Below are positions 44,179-52,829 of a DNA stretch of 64,000 nucleotides, piece by piece. Positions within the stretch are counted from its first letter, which is position 1; every line of letters starts with the position of its first letter. The stretch is taken from the NCBI RefSeq assembly GCF_000633455.1, contig NZ_AYMG01000039.1:119782-183781 (forward strand). The letters are read 5' to 3'. Source of the stretch: Pedobacter jeongneungensis. Its GTDB lineage: Bacteria; Bacteroidota; Bacteroidia; Sphingobacteriales; Sphingobacteriaceae. Made by a program: the position numbers and the translations under genes. The notes beneath the pieces are model-generated. The model searched no databases. It worked only from the letters and a program-made list of their open reading frames with translations, and was not told where the DNA came from.

Positions 44179-47100
44179 TTAAATCGCTACCGGGTTCATC
44201 TGGATATCCAACTTGGCAAACTTTAACACCTCAATACTCTGGAAGCCGAAATCTTCTACTACTTTTCCTAAAATGAGGTAACATCCTTTTCCTTTAAAAG
44301 GATACATCGGTGTGGTGTTGGGAAAATGGGTGGTATCAAAGAAATCGCCATTCGCATCTAAAAAAGTACCGAACCACATTTTGGTATTTTTAATGGTATG
44401 TACCGTTTTTTCGCACACATAATTGCCCACCATCCTCACCGTTTTGCCTAAATGTTTGTGCAGATCGGCTGTCATGACATCGCCGCGATAAGGTGTTTTT
44501 AAAAAATCGAACATTTTATAATTAAGCGGATACCCCAGTAATTCCAGTTCAGTATAGGCATTTTCCAGTTCCGAATCCATCAATGCAGGCAGTTCATAGG
44601 TTTTGTAACTCAGCTTAAAGAGCTCAGCATGATTTACTTTTTTTTGCTTAAAGCCGAGGTAATTGTGCACATCCCAAAGCAGGGTTTTCCGATCTTTTCC
44701 GGTAAAGCGCAATGCCCCCAAGCGGATTAAGAGAATGGCCTGTTCGAGGGAAATGCAGGTGCGCTTCACAAAATCTTCGAGATCGAGATATGGGCCGTTC
44801 GCTTTACGTTCATGAGGAATAGTTTTAATGTTTTTTTCTTCCAAACCCTGAATACCGATAAAACCCAGGTGGGCATCTTCGCCTGTTATGGTTACCACCT
44901 CATCACTTTTGTTAATACAGGGCAAGTGCACCCTCGCTCCTGTTTTTTGCAGTTCGTGCACATATACCCAACGACTATAAAAACCACCATAATTATTGAG
45001 CACGGCGACCATAAACTCCATGGGGTAATACGTTTTGAGATACAAACTTTGGTAACTTTCTACTGCGAAGGAAGCGGAGTGTGCTTTAGAGAAACTATAA
45101 CCTGCAAAGGATGAAATCTGCCGCCACACCTCATTTATCAATTCCTCTGAGTGACCTTCATTCCTGGCCGAAACTTTAAACTTATTTACCAGTTCATCAA
45201 AGGCGAGTTTAGACCGGTATTTACCACTCATGGCTTTACGGAGAATATCGGCATCAGCCAGGTCTAAGCCTGCAAAATAATGACAAACCTTAATCACATC
45301 TTCCTGATAAACCATTACGCCATAGGTTTCGCTAAGCCGCTCTTTCATCACTTCACAGAGGTACACCACTTTTTCGGGCGCGTGGTAACGTTCGATGTAG
45401 GATTTCATCATACCCGAACTGGCCACACCCGGGCGGATAATGGAACTGGCGGCCACAAGGGTAAGATAATTATCACATTTTAGCTTTTTAAGCAATTGCC
45501 GCATGGCAGGCGATTCGATATAAAAACATCCAATAGGCTGTCCTTGTTTAAGGATATCATTTAGCTTATGATCTTTTTTAAAGGCTGGAAAATCATGAAT
45601 ATCAATATCCTTTCCTTTATTTTTTTTGATCAATTGCACGGCCTCACGAATGTGTCCAATACCGCGCTGACTTAATATATCGAATTTTTCGTAACCTATG
45701 GCTTCGGCTTCGTACATGTCCCATTGTACCGTTGGAAAACCTTTTGGCGGCATATCCAATGCGGTATAATAGGTAATTGGCTCTTGTGAAATCAAAATCC
45801 CTCCGGCATGGATGGAACGCTGGTTGGGCATCCCCTTCATATATTGGTACACGGCCAATAGTTTTTGATAGGTGGTATTAAGCAAGTTTTCGCGCTCTTT
45901 GGTGGGATCGGTAAAACTATCTATTTCTTCTTTAGGCAAACCCATTACCTTACCGATTTCCCTGATGATGGCACGATCTTTAAAAGTACTCATGGTACCC
46001 AAAAAAGCAACATGCCATTTGGGATAACGTTCAAAAATATAACGCTGTATCACTTCTCTTTCATCCCATGAAAAATCGATGTCAAAATCTGGCGGACTGG
46101 TTCTTTTTTCATGCAGAAAACGTTCGAAATAGAGATCGAGATCGATCGGATCTACATCGGTAATGCGCAAACAATAAGCCACAATGCTGTTCGCACCCGA
46201 ACCACGGCCCACGTGATAAAATCCACGTTTATTCATCGCATAATCTACAATATCATAGGTAATGAGGAAATAAGCACAGAAATTTTTAAGCTCAATAATC
46301 CGCAGTTCTTTCTCCAAACGTTCGATGGCAATAGTATTATTTTCGCCATAACGGTCCTTAAGCCCTTTTTCGGCCAGCCCGCGGAGCATTTTTCTATCAC
46401 CCTCGAAATCATTGGTGTAAAAAAACTTATTTTTTGAAGAAGGTACAGGCGCATCTTCGAAATAAACACTTAAATCGCAGCTATTGATCAGTTTTTGCGT
46501 GTTCTGAACAATAAAGGGATACTGTTCAAACTGCTGCGTAAGTTCAGCTTCGGGGATCAGAAATTCATCCGGATCGCATTTTTGCTCCTCAGGTACTTTA
46601 CTTAAAAGGGTATTGAGCTCAATGGCTCTGAAATACTCGTGCAGCCGGTAAGTAATTTTATCGCCCACGGTAACGGGATGCCACACCAGCAGTTTTTCTT
46701 TCTGTTTTAAAACCGGGTGTTTATACAAAAAATTGAGCTGTTTGCCACGGATGCCTACATATTCGTTTGCTTTTAATGTTCGGTTAAAAGTTTTATGAAA
46801 GGGATAAATGATGTACACATTTTCCATTTGGGGCGGAACTTCTGGCAATGGAATGTTGTAAATGTTGTGGTGACTTAAAAATTCATTTAGTTCGCGCATG
46901 CCTTCTTTATTTCTGGCAATCCCCACATACAACAATTTATTATCGATGCGAAATTCGATCCCGGCAACAGGTTTAATCTGGTAAGGAATATTACCCCTGT
47001 GTATTTCGTCGGCTTCTTTGGCAATGCCTTGTTTGTAGCATTCGCGGATAAATTCTACCGCCCCGGTTGAGTTGTTGATATCGGTAAGCACCATTTGGTG

Positions 47101-47190
47101 GATCCCTAAATGCCGCGCAGTAGCAATCAGCTGATCAATGCTCTGTGTAGCATATTTCAGGCTGTAAGAAGAATGAATATTCAAAAACAT
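44179..47190 (-). CDS. dnaE2: Error-prone DNA polymerase III alpha subunit (DnaE2/ImuC-like)
   Basis: This 1003-residue C-family polymerase has an N-terminal PHP domain (about 1-230), a palm with GRGSGANSIVAYCLRITDVDP and the catalytic PPDFDIDFSWDER, fingers (MPNQRSIHAGGILIS) and a C-terminal OB fold (LGKTVRMVGNYVCEKT). The PHP metal ligands look degraded: canonical HxHS is LNIHSS and LTDHG is LTDINN, so proofreading by PHP is unlikely. At 1003 residues it is shorter than replicative DnaE (about 1160-1450), as in ImuC/DnaE2. It lies 2 bp behind dinB in one operon, so the pair probably forms a translesion-synthesis (mutasome) unit. Confidence 0.88.
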   Translation of the reverse strand: MFLNIHSSYSLKYATQSIDQLIATARHLGIHQMVLTDINNSTGAVEFIRECYKQGIAKEADEIHRGNIPYQIKPVAGIEFRIDNKLLYVGIARNKEGMRELNEFLSHHNIYNIPLPEVPPQMENVYIIYPFHKTFNRTLKANEYVGIRGKQLNFLYKHPVLKQKEKLLVWHPVTVGDKITYRLHEYFRAIELNTLLSKVPEEQKCDPDEFLIPEAELTQQFEQYPFIVQNTQKLINSCDLSVYFEDAPVPSSKNKFFYTNDFEGDRKMLRGLAEKGLKDRYGENNTIAIERLEKELRIIELKNFCAYFLITYDIVDYAMNKRGFYHVGRGSGANSIVAYCLRITDVDPIDLDLYFERFLHEKRTSPPDFDIDFSWDEREVIQRYIFERYPKWHVAFLGTMSTFKDRAIIREIGKVMGLPKEEIDSFTDPTKERENLLNTTYQKLLAVYQYMKGMPNQRSIHAGGILISQEPITYYTALDMPPKGFPTVQWDMYEAEAIGYEKFDILSQRGIGHIREAVQLIKKNKGKDIDIHDFPAFKKDHKLNDILKQGQPIGCFYIESPAMRQLLKKLKCDNYLTLVAASSIIRPGVASSGMMKSYIERYHAPEKVVYLCEVMKERLSETYGVMVYQEDVIKVCHYFAGLDLADADILRKAMSGKYRSKLAFDELVNKFKVSARNEGHSEELINEVWRQISSFAGYSFSKAHSASFAVESYQSLYLKTYYPMEFMVAVLNNYGGFYSRWVYVHELQKTGARVHLPCINKSDEVVTITGEDAHLGFIGIQGLEEKNIKTIPHERKANGPYLDLEDFVKRTCISLEQAILLIRLGALRFTGKDRKTLLWDVHNYLGFKQKKVNHAELFKLSYKTYELPALMDSELENAYTELELLGYPLNYKMFDFLKTPYRGDVMTADLHKHLGKTVRMVGNYVCEKTVHTIKNTKMWFGTFLDANGDFFDTTHFPNTTPMYPFKGKGCYLILGKVVEDFGFQSIEVLKFAKLDIQMNPVAI

Positions 47191-47192
47191 AA

Positions 47193-48503
47193 CTATTCGT
47201 AAGATTTTGTGCCTGTTACTCCTTTTTCGCTCATAAAACTTCTGATTTTCGAACGTTTTTTTACTTCCGGCTCTTCTTCTTCGGTATTTTCGATCAATAC
47301 TTTCTTTTTGCGTGGATTATACTTGATTATTTTACCCATTTCATCGCGGGGTGGCTGGGTAACAATACAGGCTTTTACCACTGCTTCGGTGCCAAAATTA
47401 TTGCGTACTTTATCCATGGCCTGGTAAAGGCTATATTCTTCTTCGGCAATATTATATAAACCGATTTGTTCGTAACCACTTACCAGGTGCGAAAGTTTTA
47501 CGCCTACGAGGCGCAGCAACATCCGCTTTGAATATACTTTCTCGAACAGGTTATGTGCTTTGCTGATCAAAAAGGAATCGAGCGAGGTATAAGGAATCCG
47601 CTCTTGCTGGGTAACGGTTTCGAAATTGGTATAACGTACAGTTACAGTGATGCAGGCGGTCAGTTTTTTTTGGTTGCGGAGCTGAAAGGTTAAACCGGTA
47701 ACCATGCCAGTAATGATGGCCTTTAATTTGGCCATATCCATGGTATCGCTTTCGAAAGTAGCTTGTGTACCGATCGATTTTCTTTCGCGGTAAGGCACTA
47801 CGGGTGCCAGGTCGATTCCGTTTGCTTTTTGCCATAGGCTCAATCCATGCTGCCCCAGTATTTTAAACATGAGTTGTTGGGGAATCTGCGTGAGGGTAAG
47901 GATTTCGCGGACGCCCATTTCGCTCAGTTTTTTATAGGTAGCATGACCAATACCCGGAATTTTATGAATGGCAAGCGGATCGAGAAAAGGCCGCAGCTCG
48001 GGATAGGTAACCTGTAACTCACCGCCCGGCTTGGATTCGTTGGTGGCAATTTTGGCAACTGTTTTGTTAATGGAAAGACCAAAAGAAATGGGCAGTCCCA
48101 TCTCTCTGATAATGGTTTGCCGGAGTTCTGAAGCAAATTTCATGCAGCCAAAAAAACGATCCATACCAGTCATATCGATATAATGTTCGTCGATGCTGGC
48201 TTTTTCGAACAATGGCACTTTATCGGCAATGATTTCGGTAATCTCGTGTGATGCCTTGGAATACTCTTCCATGTCGCCCTTCAAAAATATCGCCTGTGGG
48301 CAGAGCAGTTTTGCGGTGCGGCCGGGCATTGCCGAATGTATGCCATATTTACGGGCTTCGTAACTGCAGGAGGCTACCACGCCACGATCGCCGCCACCAC
48401 CGATGATCACGGGTTTACCTGTTAATCTGGGATTTTTTCTAATTTCTACCGACACAAAAAATGCATCTTGATCCATGTGAATAATCTGCCTTTCTTTTTC
48501 CAT
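47193..48503 (-). CDS. dinB: Y-family DNA polymerase (Pol IV/DinB-like)
   Basis: This 436-residue protein has the Y-family core: HMDQDAFFVSVE (catalytic Asp), VASCSYEARKYGIHSAMP and the catalytic SIDEHYIDMTGMDRFF, then two HhH motifs (KIPGIGHATYKKLSEMG), a little-finger domain (RKSIGTQATFESDTMDM) and a Lys/Glu-rich tail (NPRKKKVLIENTEEEEPEVK). All catalytic acids are intact, so unlike ImuB it should be an active polymerase. It carries about 70 extra C-terminal residues compared with E. coli DinB, and the tail could bind partners. It is the first gene of the dinB-dnaE2 operon. Confidence 0.92.
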   Translation of the reverse strand: MEKERQIIHMDQDAFFVSVEIRKNPRLTGKPVIIGGGGDRGVVASCSYEARKYGIHSAMPGRTAKLLCPQAIFLKGDMEEYSKASHEITEIIADKVPLFEKASIDEHYIDMTGMDRFFGCMKFASELRQTIIREMGLPISFGLSINKTVAKIATNESKPGGELQVTYPELRPFLDPLAIHKIPGIGHATYKKLSEMGVREILTLTQIPQQLMFKILGQHGLSLWQKANGIDLAPVVPYRERKSIGTQATFESDTMDMAKLKAIITGMVTGLTFQLRNQKKLTACITVTVRYTNFETVTQQERIPYTSLDSFLISKAHNLFEKVYSKRMLLRLVGVKLSHLVSGYEQIGLYNIAEEEYSLYQAMDKVRNNFGTEAVVKACIVTQPPRDEMGKIIKYNPRKKKVLIENTEEEEPEVKKRSKIRSFMSEKGVTGTKSYE

Positions 48504-48536
48504 TTCTGTACAATTGGGATGATTGAAAACAAAAAT

Positions 48537-48604
48537 ACTAATATTTTTAGTTTTAAAATATAAATAAAGATAGCTTTTTCTAACAAAATACTAACAATTT
48601 TAGT
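48537..48604. promoter_or_regulatory. Paired operator-like palindromes upstream of dinB-dnaE2
   Basis: Two copies of ACTAA-N5-TTAGT occur at 48537-48551 (ACTAATATTTTTAGT) and 48590-48604 (ACTAACAATTTTAGT). Each is extended by AAAAT before and TTTT after. Their centres are 53 bp apart, about five helical turns, which fits cooperative binding of a dimeric repressor on one face of the DNA. They lie 34-101 bp upstream of the dinB ATG. No LexA-like gene is in the window. Confidence 0.55.
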
Positions 48605-48637
48605 TTTTAATTTGTATTATGATTAAGTGAAAAACCT

Positions 48638-49466
48638 CATTTCTGACCATTAAGAAGTTAAGGACATTAAGCAGAGCCGTCATTCCCGCGCAGGAGGGAA
48701 TCTTAAAGCTTATTGCATTAAGATTCCCAATCAGGTTGGGAATGACGAAACGCGGTGTATATGTGGCAAAACAATATAAGTCAGTGGGTTAACGAACATG
48801 GAGTGGAGGCATTGAAAATAGCGTAGTGGTGCTTGTGGACACGAACCACGGAAATTAGGATAGTTTAACCATATAAGGCATTTAAGGACATGTAAGTTTA
48901 TTTTATCTACTGAATTATTATTCCATCATCCATTTTACATTTCCCATCATTTCTGACCATTAAGAAGTTAAGGACATTAAGCAGAGCCGTCATTCCCGCG
49001 CAAGCGGGAATCTTAAAGCTTATTGCATTAAGATTCCCAATCAGGTTGGGAATGACGAAACGCGGTGTATATGTGGCAAAACAATATAAGTCAGCGGGTT
49101 AACGAACATGGAGTGGAGGCATTGAAAATAACGTAGTGGTGCGTGAGGACACGAACCACGAAAAGATAGTTTAACCATATAAGGCATTTAAGGACATGTA
49201 AGTTTTTTTATCTACTGAATTATTATTCCATCATCCATTTTACATTTCCCATCATTTCTGACCATTAAGAAGTTAAGGACATTAAGTAGAATCGCCTTTC
49301 TCGCAAAGTCGGGAATCTTAAAGCTTATTGCATTAAGATTCCCAATCAGGTTGGGAATGACGAAACGCGGTGTATATGTGGCAAAACAATATAAGTCAGT
49401 GGGTTAACGAACATGGAGTGGAGGCATTGAAAATAGCGTAGTGGTGCGTGAGGACACGAACCAAGG
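48638..49466. repeat. Three tandem copies of a ~305-310 bp non-coding repeat
   Basis: Copies start at about 48638, 48948 and 49253 (spacing 310 and 305 bp) with the same CATTTCTGACCATTAAG start. Each carries an inverted pair (GTCATTCCC...GGGAATGAC), a second nested pair (GGGAATCTTAA/TTAAGATTCCC) and a hairpin-forming GTGGTGCGTG-AGGA-CACGAACCAC segment near its end. Copies 1 and 2 are nearly identical and copy 3 is slightly diverged. No open reading frame or tRNA was found inside. A decayed partial copy continues to about 49720. Confidence 0.75.
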
Positions 49467-49722
49467 AATTGTGATTATTGAATACGGTCTTCGACTACGC
49501 TCAGACTGACAACTCATGGTAATCTATGCTATTTCTCTGTGATTTATCTTTGTGGCCTCTGTGGTTAAACCTTTTTGAGTATGGAAGGGCAATCATGGAA
49601 AGTAAGATATTCCGTGTTTCTGTGCATCCGTGGCAAAAGAATATAAATCGTTGGATTACAACTATGGTGTAGAAGTATTGAAAATAACGCTGTGGTGCGT
49701 GGGGACACGAACCACGGATGAA

Positions 49723-49756
49723 ACAAAAAATGCCTCCAATTTTCATCGAAGGCATG
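49723..49756 (-). terminator. Rho-independent terminator of the adhesin/PorP/OmpA operon
   Basis: On the minus strand the stem ATGCCTTC/GGAGGCAT (49749-49756 with 49731-49738) has a 10-nt loop and is followed by TTTTTTG. It lies 38 bp after the OmpA-family stop. Confidence 0.7.
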
Positions 49757-49793
49757 TACTAAAAAATTAAATATATTATTTCCTTATCTGTAT

Positions 49794-51755
49794 TTATTGT
49801 TTTACGATTTTAAACTCGGTACGTCTGTTCAGCTGGTGTTCTTCGTCGGTACACTCCACTCCATTGGCACATTTGTTTAACAACTGTGTTTCTCCGTAAC
49901 CTTTAGCGGTAATTCGGTTTTTATCGATCCCTCTGGAGATGATGTACTGCACGGCAGATTCGGCCCTTTTTTGCGATAAGTTTAAGTTGTAATTATCCTT
50001 ACCCCTGCTATCGGTATGCGAACCTAATTCGATCCAGATGGTTGGGTTATCTTTCATGATTTTAACCAGCTTATCCAGTTCAACCGCAGCATCCGGACGG
50101 ATATTCCACTTATCGAAATCGTAGTAAATGTTTTCTAACCTGATGGCTTTATCAATCACCACACCTTCCAGATACAGGTTTTGGGTAAGTACACTTGAAG
50201 TGGTTAAACCAATAGTTGCCAGGTTTTCTACGTCAGACCTATAGTCTGTTTTTTCTGCTGAAACATTATATTCAGTTTCTTTGGCCAAATTAAACTTATA
50301 GCCACCGTTATCGTCGGTTTCAGTTTTTAAGATCGATCCGTTTACCTTTGCTAAAGTTACCAATGCACCTGCAATCGGTTGATTGCTGTTTTTATCAAAA
50401 ACCCGACCTTCTAATTTAAAGGCCAGGATCATTTTCTGATCGATGGTGTAAATATCATCGCTACCTAAACCACCATCACGGTTGGACGAAAGGTAAACGA
50501 TCCCGCCTTTTTCGTTCAGGCTAAAACCGAAATCATCCTGTGGAGAGTTAAAAGGATAACCCATATTTTCGACCTTACCAATGCCACCGCCTTCTCTTAA
50601 AGCCTGATAAACATCTAGTCCGCCCATACCTACCCTGCCATCGCTGGAGAAATAGAAGTTATCTTTTTCATCAAAAACCGGACTACGGTCGTTACCTTCT
50701 GTATTTACTTCTTTCAGGTTAATCGGTTTGCCCCATTCGCCTGCATCGGTTTTTAAACATACATAAATATCGGTACCGCCCAATCCGCCGGGCATGTTCG
50801 AAGCGAAGTAAAGGCTGTTTCCATCTTTGGTAATAAAAGGATCACCAACGGAATAGTCGTTTACATTATTATAGGCGAATGAAACCGGCTCGCTCCATTT
50901 ACCATCAGCATCTTTGGAGCTGCTGTAAATTTCTACATTTACAGTACTCGGCTTGTTTTTTATTTTTTCTAACTCGTTAGAAATACGGGTTAACGTAAAA
51001 TACATGGTTTTACCATCGCCGGTGAAGCTTGCCGAACCTACGTGATACCTTGTTCCTGCTTTGATTGGAAACAATTGAAGGCTATCTTTTGGTGAAGCTT
51101 TAATATATAGTTTTAAATACCCGTTACCTGTCCACCCGTACACTTGCTTATCAGGTTCTTTCGATCCGTCGAAGCGTAGGAAAGGCCTGCTTTCTTCTGA
51201 TTCCAACCCTTTGGCCGATCTATCGGAAGTAAATACTACCCCGCCCTGATAATTAACGGCACCCCAATCAGACTGGGCACTATTTAAGGCAACCTGGTTG
51301 ATCAGTTCGATTTTCTTCGGATTTTTGATCCATTTTAAGGCCGAATCGCAGGAAGCAATCCAAACAGCCTGTTGCTTTTCGGATACATCTTTCTTTTTAT
51401 CGATGTAATTTAAATACTGAAGTTTGGCTTCACTGTATTTCGAATTGTTCTGCAGGGCTTTGGCATAACCCAAAATGTTTTCGGGTTTGCTATCGGGCAT
51501 TTTAGCGGCAATGCCATACCAGCTTTCTGCCTGTTTGTAGTTGTAAACAAGCGCATACGAACTGGCTAAACGCTCTGCTACGTGTAAAGATTTTTTCTTT
51601 TTATAGGCCTGTTCGTATAAATCAATTGCTTTGCTATAATTAAACAGCTCATACTGCTTATCGGCATCTTTAAGTACATATTGCGCTTTTGCCGAAAAAT
51701 TGAAGGCAAATAAACAATATGCAGAAATGCAGGTACCTATTAAAATTTTCTTCAT
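49794..51755 (-). CDS. OmpA-family protein with TPR, PD40 propeller and CarboxypepD-reg domains (PorE-like)
   Basis: This 653-residue protein has a signal peptide (MKKILIGTCISAYCLFAFNFSAKAQ). TPR-like helices follow at about 28-130 (YELFNYSKAIDLYEQAYKKK). A PD40 beta-propeller fills about 155-425, with GDPFITKDGNSLYFASNMPGG and SPVFDEKDNFYFSSDGR. A carboxypeptidase-regulatory fold (about 435-525, LEGRVFDKNSNQPIAGALVTL) and a C-terminal OmpA peptidoglycan-binding domain (LGSHTDSRGKDNYNLNLSQKRA) complete it. This domain order is that of PorE of the type IX secretion system, but paralogs accompany many PorP/adhesin pairs. It is the last gene of the adhesin operon, 43 bp after PorP. Confidence 0.85.
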   Translation of the reverse strand: MKKILIGTCISAYCLFAFNFSAKAQYVLKDADKQYELFNYSKAIDLYEQAYKKKKSLHVAERLASSYALVYNYKQAESWYGIAAKMPDSKPENILGYAKALQNNSKYSEAKLQYLNYIDKKKDVSEKQQAVWIASCDSALKWIKNPKKIELINQVALNSAQSDWGAVNYQGGVVFTSDRSAKGLESEESRPFLRFDGSKEPDKQVYGWTGNGYLKLYIKASPKDSLQLFPIKAGTRYHVGSASFTGDGKTMYFTLTRISNELEKIKNKPSTVNVEIYSSSKDADGKWSEPVSFAYNNVNDYSVGDPFITKDGNSLYFASNMPGGLGGTDIYVCLKTDAGEWGKPINLKEVNTEGNDRSPVFDEKDNFYFSSDGRVGMGGLDVYQALREGGGIGKVENMGYPFNSPQDDFGFSLNEKGGIVYLSSNRDGGLGSDDIYTIDQKMILAFKLEGRVFDKNSNQPIAGALVTLAKVNGSILKTETDDNGGYKFNLAKETEYNVSAEKTDYRSDVENLATIGLTTSSVLTQNLYLEGVVIDKAIRLENIYYDFDKWNIRPDAAVELDKLVKIMKDNPTIWIELGSHTDSRGKDNYNLNLSQKRAESAVQYIISRGIDKNRITAKGYGETQLLNKCANGVECTDEEHQLNRRTEFKIVKQ

Positions 51756-51798
51756 TATGTTGTTTGGATAATTTAGTCAAAAATACTTAAATACTTGG

Positions 51799-52770
51799 TT
51801 AAAACACCCTTGGAGTTGCCAACCTGATGTTTGGTTTAATAAATGAATAAGATAGAGAAATCTCATGCGTTCCGCCGCTGTAACCCTGCAAAGGACCAAC
51901 GGAAAAATCATAACCATAACCGATCCTGATTTTCTCTGAAGGAAAAATCTGTATGGCGGCAACGGCTGAGTTGCGGGGAGTAAGGTCTTTTTGAAGATAA
52001 CTTTTGTCATACAGTTTTACGCCTGTACGATATGAACCGCCCACCCAAAGAAAATCTTTGATCAATAAGAATGCATTTACATCTAAACTGGTCGGGCCGC
52101 CACGGTCGTCTTTTAACAGAAATGAAGGTTTGATCTGAAAATCTTCATTAAGCGGAAACAATGCACCAGCAGTTAAATAATAGTGCGGTTTTGGCTGTGG
52201 GATAAAGGCATAACGGTCGATATTGATGTAAGTGGCAATCAGGTTATCTACCGAGAAACCAGCATAATATTTATCGTTGGCGAAGTACACTCCTGCCCTG
52301 GCATCGGGCACAATGGTACTCTGTACACCTACAGGCTGGTTGGGCTCCGGGTTGTTTGGGTTCAGCATCGATCCGTCGATCCCCAACTGCACCATTCCTA
52401 CTCCAAGGCCTAAAGCTAACCTCGAGCTACCATCATCATTCATCCTGATGCGGTAAGCATAATTGCCATAAACGCTCAAGTTGGTCTGTGCACCCAGTTT
52501 ATCACTGGCCACCTGAAGCGCAAGTCCAACGTTACCGCTGTTTGCAATGGCATCGATGGCAAGCGACATGCTTCTCGGTGCTCCGGTAATGCCCGTCCAC
52601 TGGCTACGGTAAAAGCTATGCACATTTAGCACTTCTTTATAACCCGCATAGGCCGGATTAATGTAGATCCCGTTAAACATGTACTGACTGTACTGGGCAT
52701 CCTGTTGTGCAGATACCGGTCGCGAAAGCAACAAAAACGAACCTGCTATTAACCATATTAATTTCTTCAT
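51799..52770 (-). CDS. PorP/SprF-family type IX secretion membrane protein
   Basis: This 323-residue outer-membrane barrel has a signal peptide (LIWLIAGSFLLLSRPVSAQQ) and the family opening QDAQYSQYMFNGIYINPAYAGYKEVLNVHSFYRSQWTGI. It ends with KIRIGYGYDFSVGPLQGYSGGTHEISLSYSF. PorP/SprF proteins attach to T9SS type B sorting-domain cargo and are usually encoded next to that cargo, as here. It lies 59 bp downstream of the giant adhesin and probably handles its surface delivery. Confidence 0.92.
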   Translation of the reverse strand: MKKLIWLIAGSFLLLSRPVSAQQDAQYSQYMFNGIYINPAYAGYKEVLNVHSFYRSQWTGITGAPRSMSLAIDAIANSGNVGLALQVASDKLGAQTNLSVYGNYAYRIRMNDDGSSRLALGLGVGMVQLGIDGSMLNPNNPEPNQPVGVQSTIVPDARAGVYFANDKYYAGFSVDNLIATYINIDRYAFIPQPKPHYYLTAGALFPLNEDFQIKPSFLLKDDRGGPTSLDVNAFLLIKDFLWVGGSYRTGVKLYDKSYLQKDLTPRNSAVAAIQIFPSEKIRIGYGYDFSVGPLQGYSGGTHEISLSYSFIKPNIRLATPRVF

Positions 52771-52829
52771 TATCTTAACATCTTAAAGTTCAGCCTGATT
52801 TTAAAAACCGGGCTGAACTAAGTCTTATT

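Larger units (their letters stand above)
48504..49793. other. Large intergenic region holding the operator pair and the tandem repeats
   Basis: Nearly 1.3 kb between dinB and the OmpA-family gene. It contains the dinB promoter/operator region (48504-48640), the tandem repeats (48638-49466), a partly decayed repeat (49467-49720, including GTGTTTCTGTGCATCCGTGGC and another GTGGTGCGTGGGGACACGAACCACG hairpin) and a terminator at 49723-49756. No gene is supported. Confidence 0.6.

Noticed and set aside
48638..49466. Possible CRISPR array
   Set aside because: The units are about 305-310 bp with few differences; there are no short repeats alternating with unique spacers and no cas genes.
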